DNA from: Agapetus fuscipes | Lineage: Eukaryota; Arthropoda; Insecta; Trichoptera; Glossosomatidae | Assembly: GCA_951799405.1 (NCBI GenBank) | Contig: OX637351.1 | Span: forward strand, 9,952,251-10,016,250 | Direction: 5' to 3' | DNA length: 64,000 nt | Part shown: positions 60,805-64,000 of the stretch, piece by piece | How positions within the stretch are numbered: position 1 is the stretch's first letter | Layout of the letters: every line of letters starts with the position of its first letter | Program-made: the position numbers and the translations under genes | Notes under the pieces: generated by a model | What the model saw: only the letters and a program-made list of their open reading frames with translations | What the model was told of the DNA's origin: nothing | Database searches by the model: none

Positions 60805-62029
60805 GATAATGATTTGGTAAATGAAATAAGATTGCTGTCATTTTGACAGTACATTTTAAAAGTTACAGAACCAGTTTTTCTTTATAAATAATTGTGTTTA
60901 ACATTAAATACTTGTTTATTATTAATTACAATAATAAATATATCTACACGTTTACACAGTTGTAAAGAAAAATAGTTATTTTACAAAACGCAAGTAAAGA
61001 GTAATGACTAAGACCATTTTGGAATCACAATTACAAATATATAGTACAGGAAAGTTTAAACTAATGCAAGTACCTACATCAAAATAAATAAAAGTTTTTC
61101 ATTGATATTGGTAAAACACATTTTCAAGGCTAAGTTTGAGATTATAATAAAATGAAATACGTCATAACAGCAAGTAGGTACATACTTATGAGGTTTGTTA
61201 AATAAAATATGACATTTTACATTTCTTGAAAAGTATTCATTTCTCAATTAATTTATTTTTCTCCCTTTATTTAGTTTCAGATGTTTCATTAAATATGTGA
61301 GTCAACATTAACTCGTCCATATTTTCATTAGCCAGATTCATTTGCTTAAAATTAAGTAAATTACTGTTGAAACACCTGGTGTTAATTGGTTGAATCAACT
61401 CATGTGAGAGAATGTACAAGAATAACGTTCAAATAAATTGAGAAATGCTTCTGAAACAACTACACTAAATTGTTGACATAGGTTATTATGACTATATATA
61501 TATGAGCTATTCATATTGTGGAAAATAATAAGATAAACATATTTTAGCAGTCAAGTTGTGATCCTTCATTTGTAATTGTTTGTATGATGCTAATCAAATA
61601 ATTTAACAGATCTAGAACTACACATGTTAGAGAATACTGAAAAATATTGTGCATTTTATTTGCAATAATAAACTAATGTCCTTTGCAGAGAAAGTTACCC
61701 ACGTACATTACTTACAAAAATCTTTTGCCTTATTAATAGTCTGTAAAACATGAAATACTGTAAAATTAAAAATAATTAAGATATTTACATTATAAATACA
61801 AGTACTAAAACTTAGGTAATCAAATGACAATTATCCTATAGAATGGATAGAATCGAAGACAGTTATTTAGGATTTATTCTGAAAATGAGAGAAATACATA
61901 GAAATACAGAAAAACATAACTTCTCATCATTTTGAAGTTTGATGAATATTTTCACAAAACGTTGAAGAGTTGTAGAAGTCAGTGCTCTATGGTTCATCAG
62001 AAACATTTTCGTGTCCTTGATTTAATCTT
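60805..62029. other. Intergenic, no gene recognised
   Basis: AT-rich, with a TA run near 61492. It may include 3' flank of the gene at 62708. Confidence 0.4.
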
Positions 62030-62140
62030 CTTCTTGAGAGACGCTACAGCCAGACTCAACCTTGGCTTCCTTTAACTTCCGCCTCCAAATCTGCTGGTCG
62101 TCTGATGCCGTTCTCCAGCTGGCAATCTGCAGAAGCTGAT
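62030..62140 (-). mobile_element. LINE ORF2 3' end fragment
   Basis: Related to 7690-7930: TTCCTTTAACTTCCGCCTCC and GGCAATCTGCAGAAGC, translating on the minus strand as a WRRKLKEAK-like LINE tail. Confidence 0.5.
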
Positions 62141-62707
62141 TGAATACGGTTTGTACAAATATTAATTATTTATTACATCAAGTGCCCTGGGGTGGTTAGT
62201 GCCATTTAACGACACTGTAAAAAATTGGCCAATTCTTATTTTTATTATTATATCTAATTTTTAAGCCACAAAATACTCTTTGTAGATATTTCTCGCAACT
62301 TACAATAAGCTTTTCAGGAGCAAAATGAAAAAATAAGTTTTATATTTCAAAAGAAAAAGAAAGAAAGAAAGAAGAAGGTACAAAATAGTGCAGGGAAAAA
62401 TAAATGAACTTATTATTTGTTCATGGTATACCAGTGAAAGGAAAAGTCATTGTGACAGGAAACACAATGGATTATAATGAATATTCTTCTGTAGGGCTTT
62501 TCTATCAAGGTCCATGATGGTCAATAGGACTTCAGTTTCCCTCCCATGTCTGTGCAACGTCTCCAAGTGCAACATACACAATTTTTGGTGAAATATTCTG
62601 CCAGTAAAGGCAGATAATTAGTCTTATGGAGCATGATCCAAAAGTTCTAAAGAAGAAATCTCCCCTGTTGAAAATTGTAAATAAATAATACTTTACAGTT
62701 AATAAGC
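62141..62707. other. 3' flank of the lectin-like gene
   Basis: AT-rich, including a GAAAGAAAGAAAGA run near 62360. Probably 3' UTR in part. No other gene is recognised. Confidence 0.4.
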
Positions 62708-63353
62708 TTAATCTTTAGAGAATGAATGCACTTCCACGATCTCCTTGGGATGCAGCTCACTGATGTGGTTGTCCACCAGGAAGGTCCTCTGCGTGACGTT
62801 CTCCAGCGCCTTCTGTATCTTCCTGGGTCCCCTCTGCCGCCTCCTCCCAGCGGGCCGGCTCTTCCCCTGCTCCCTCTTGCTGTTCTCCCGATCTCTGTCC
62901 CTCTCCCTTCTCATCTTCTCCTGCTCATCCTTCTTCCTCATCCTCTCCAGGCGCTGCAGATGTCTCTGTATCTGTGCTTCAGTGAACTTCCCCCGATGTG
63001 CCTCTAACGCTTTCACGTTAGCGATGTACGCCGCCTGTGGATCTAGCTTGTACCGTTTAAAGCCTGGGAATGGTTTTGTTTTCTTCAGTGGCCGTGGTCG
63101 GTTGGCGGGTAATGCTTGCAAGTTGTCGGGGTGGAGCTGGTTGTCGATGGTGTTGCTGTCTGTGTTGCTGGTGTTGTAGGCGCTGTACTTCTGCTCGGCG
63201 GACAGGTTGGGTGCGGGGATCTCGTTGGGGTTTCTGCCGTTCCCGTTGGGGTTCCACTTTTCCCGGAGCTTGTTGCGTCCCTTCTCTTGCACTTTCTGCA
63301 GTTTGGTTTGGCAGACGTAGTGTTTGCTGCCTACGCAGTTGCGCGGCGCCCAT
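62708..63353 (-). CDS. Last exon of a C-type-lectin-like protein with long basic tail (partial gene)
   Basis: The acceptor TTTCCAG is at 63360-63354 on the minus strand. The exon enters with the last base of a codon, then WAPRNCVGSKHYVCQTKLQK, whose W-x-P-x-N-C...Y-x-C pattern is the closing strand of a C-type lectin domain. A tail of about 190 residues follows: Asn/Pro-rich, then LKKTKPFPGFKRYKLDP, a charged helix (QIQRHLQRLERMRKKDEQEK), an Arg/Lys cluster and a hydrophilic end HSFSKD before TAA. The remaining lectin domain and any signal peptide must lie beyond position 64000. Secreted insect lectins of this type act in cuticle or immunity, but the tail is not one I recognise, so no specific name is given. 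Confidence 0.65.
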
Positions 63354-63612
63354 CTGGAAACATATAAGAAATATTCTGAATATACAACGTTGTATTAAGG
63401 CGCAGACAATCAGTCTATCTAAATGAGCATGAGAGTTTTTAAACAAATATGTTAAGTATTGACGCTTTATTGTACAGAAAATAATCTGTGTGGGAGATAC
63501 AATCAATTAATATCATATAGATCCCTGCCAAAAGATCCTCCACAAGCTGGATCTATAATGTCTTGCTGGAATAGACAATGGAACATTGTCCGACATTGGA
63601 GAACGTCGGAGA
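63354..63612. other. Intron of the lectin-like gene
   Basis: AT-rich intron start, nothing recognised. Confidence 0.4.
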
Positions 63613-63830
63613 CCGGGCCATAGTTTAGTAGCTAACACTTCTGACTCGTAAATGGAAGGTTATGGGCTCAAATCTTGACGGAGCACAAAAAAAATACCAT
63701 TTATATTTTCAAATATGCTCTTCGCTCGGTGAAAAATTCATACACCTTTACCAAAGACCGGTCACTAAAGGTCCATCTAGCCTTACAGTAACTGGATAGG
63801 AAAAGAAGCAATTGCAGCATGCTGGCACTG
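63613..63830 (+). mobile_element. SINE-2
   Basis: GACCGGGCCATAGTTTAGTA head, GGAGCACAAAAAAAATACCA body and CTTTACCAAAGACCGGTCAC, CAGCCTTACAGTAACTGGAT-like end. It lies in the intron, antisense to the lectin-like gene. Confidence 0.72.
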
Positions 63831-64000
63831 CGGCTCAGCAAATACTGACGCGGAGCACACGCTACTGTCGTATCCTGCCTTGGCGGACCACAGGGGGTCA
63901 TTAATGGCAACCATTGTGGTCGATTGACTGACCTGGACACGTTAGTACCGTCAATGCTTCAATCAGAAGAGAACTGGCATACCTTTGCCTCTCACGTGAT

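Overview
The window is a piece of a repeat-rich, AT-rich animal genome, almost certainly an insect. It has spliced genes with GT-AG introns, GC-rich coding exons in AT-rich introns, and a heavy load of tRNA-derived SINEs, LINE 3' ends, MITEs (hAT-, Harbinger- and piggyBac-like) and a Ty3/Gypsy element. The style recalls large hemipteran genomes, but I cannot fix the order from sequence alone. Nothing prokaryotic, no CRISPR array and no stand-alone tRNA or rRNA gene was seen.

Three host genes can be supported. (1) Positions 2531-28507, plus strand: a complete 12-exon folliculin-interacting protein (FNIP) gene. All splice phases agree, giving an uninterrupted frame of 1118 codons plus stop. (2) Positions 41110-32780, minus strand: a complete 8-exon RPGR-like gene (RCC1 beta-propeller, 652 codons plus stop), again with consistent phases. 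The two genes are tail to tail, about 4.3 kb apart between stop codons. (3) Positions 63353-62708, minus strand: the last exon of a gene whose product ends a C-type-lectin-like fold and then carries a long basic tail. The rest of that gene lies beyond the right edge.

Layout: 1-2426 is upstream sequence with a hAT MITE. 2427-28507 is FNIP, whose introns hold a chimeric LTR retrotransposon (2818-5380), two inverted copies of a 1.16-kb TIR element (6513-7672 and 21141-22301), a piggyBac-like element (19916-20814), a LINE nested in a SINE (11.7-12.9 kb) and several MITEs and SINEs. 28385-29170 is a six-copy tandem array of the FNIP stop-codon exon. 29171-32779 is the spacer between the genes, with a hAT MITE carrying a perfect 8-bp target duplication. 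32780-41110 is RPGR, with a six-copy array of one exon's splice acceptor (about 38575-38980). 41111-62707 is gene-poor and made mainly of mobile-element copies, including two strong palindromes (47250-47423 and 50649-50883).

FNIP works with folliculin at the lysosome in Rag GTPase and AMPK/mTORC1 signalling. RPGR acts at the cilium transition zone. Nothing here shows that the neighbours work together. The most unusual feature is that both carry recent, six-copy, exon-edge tandem duplications.
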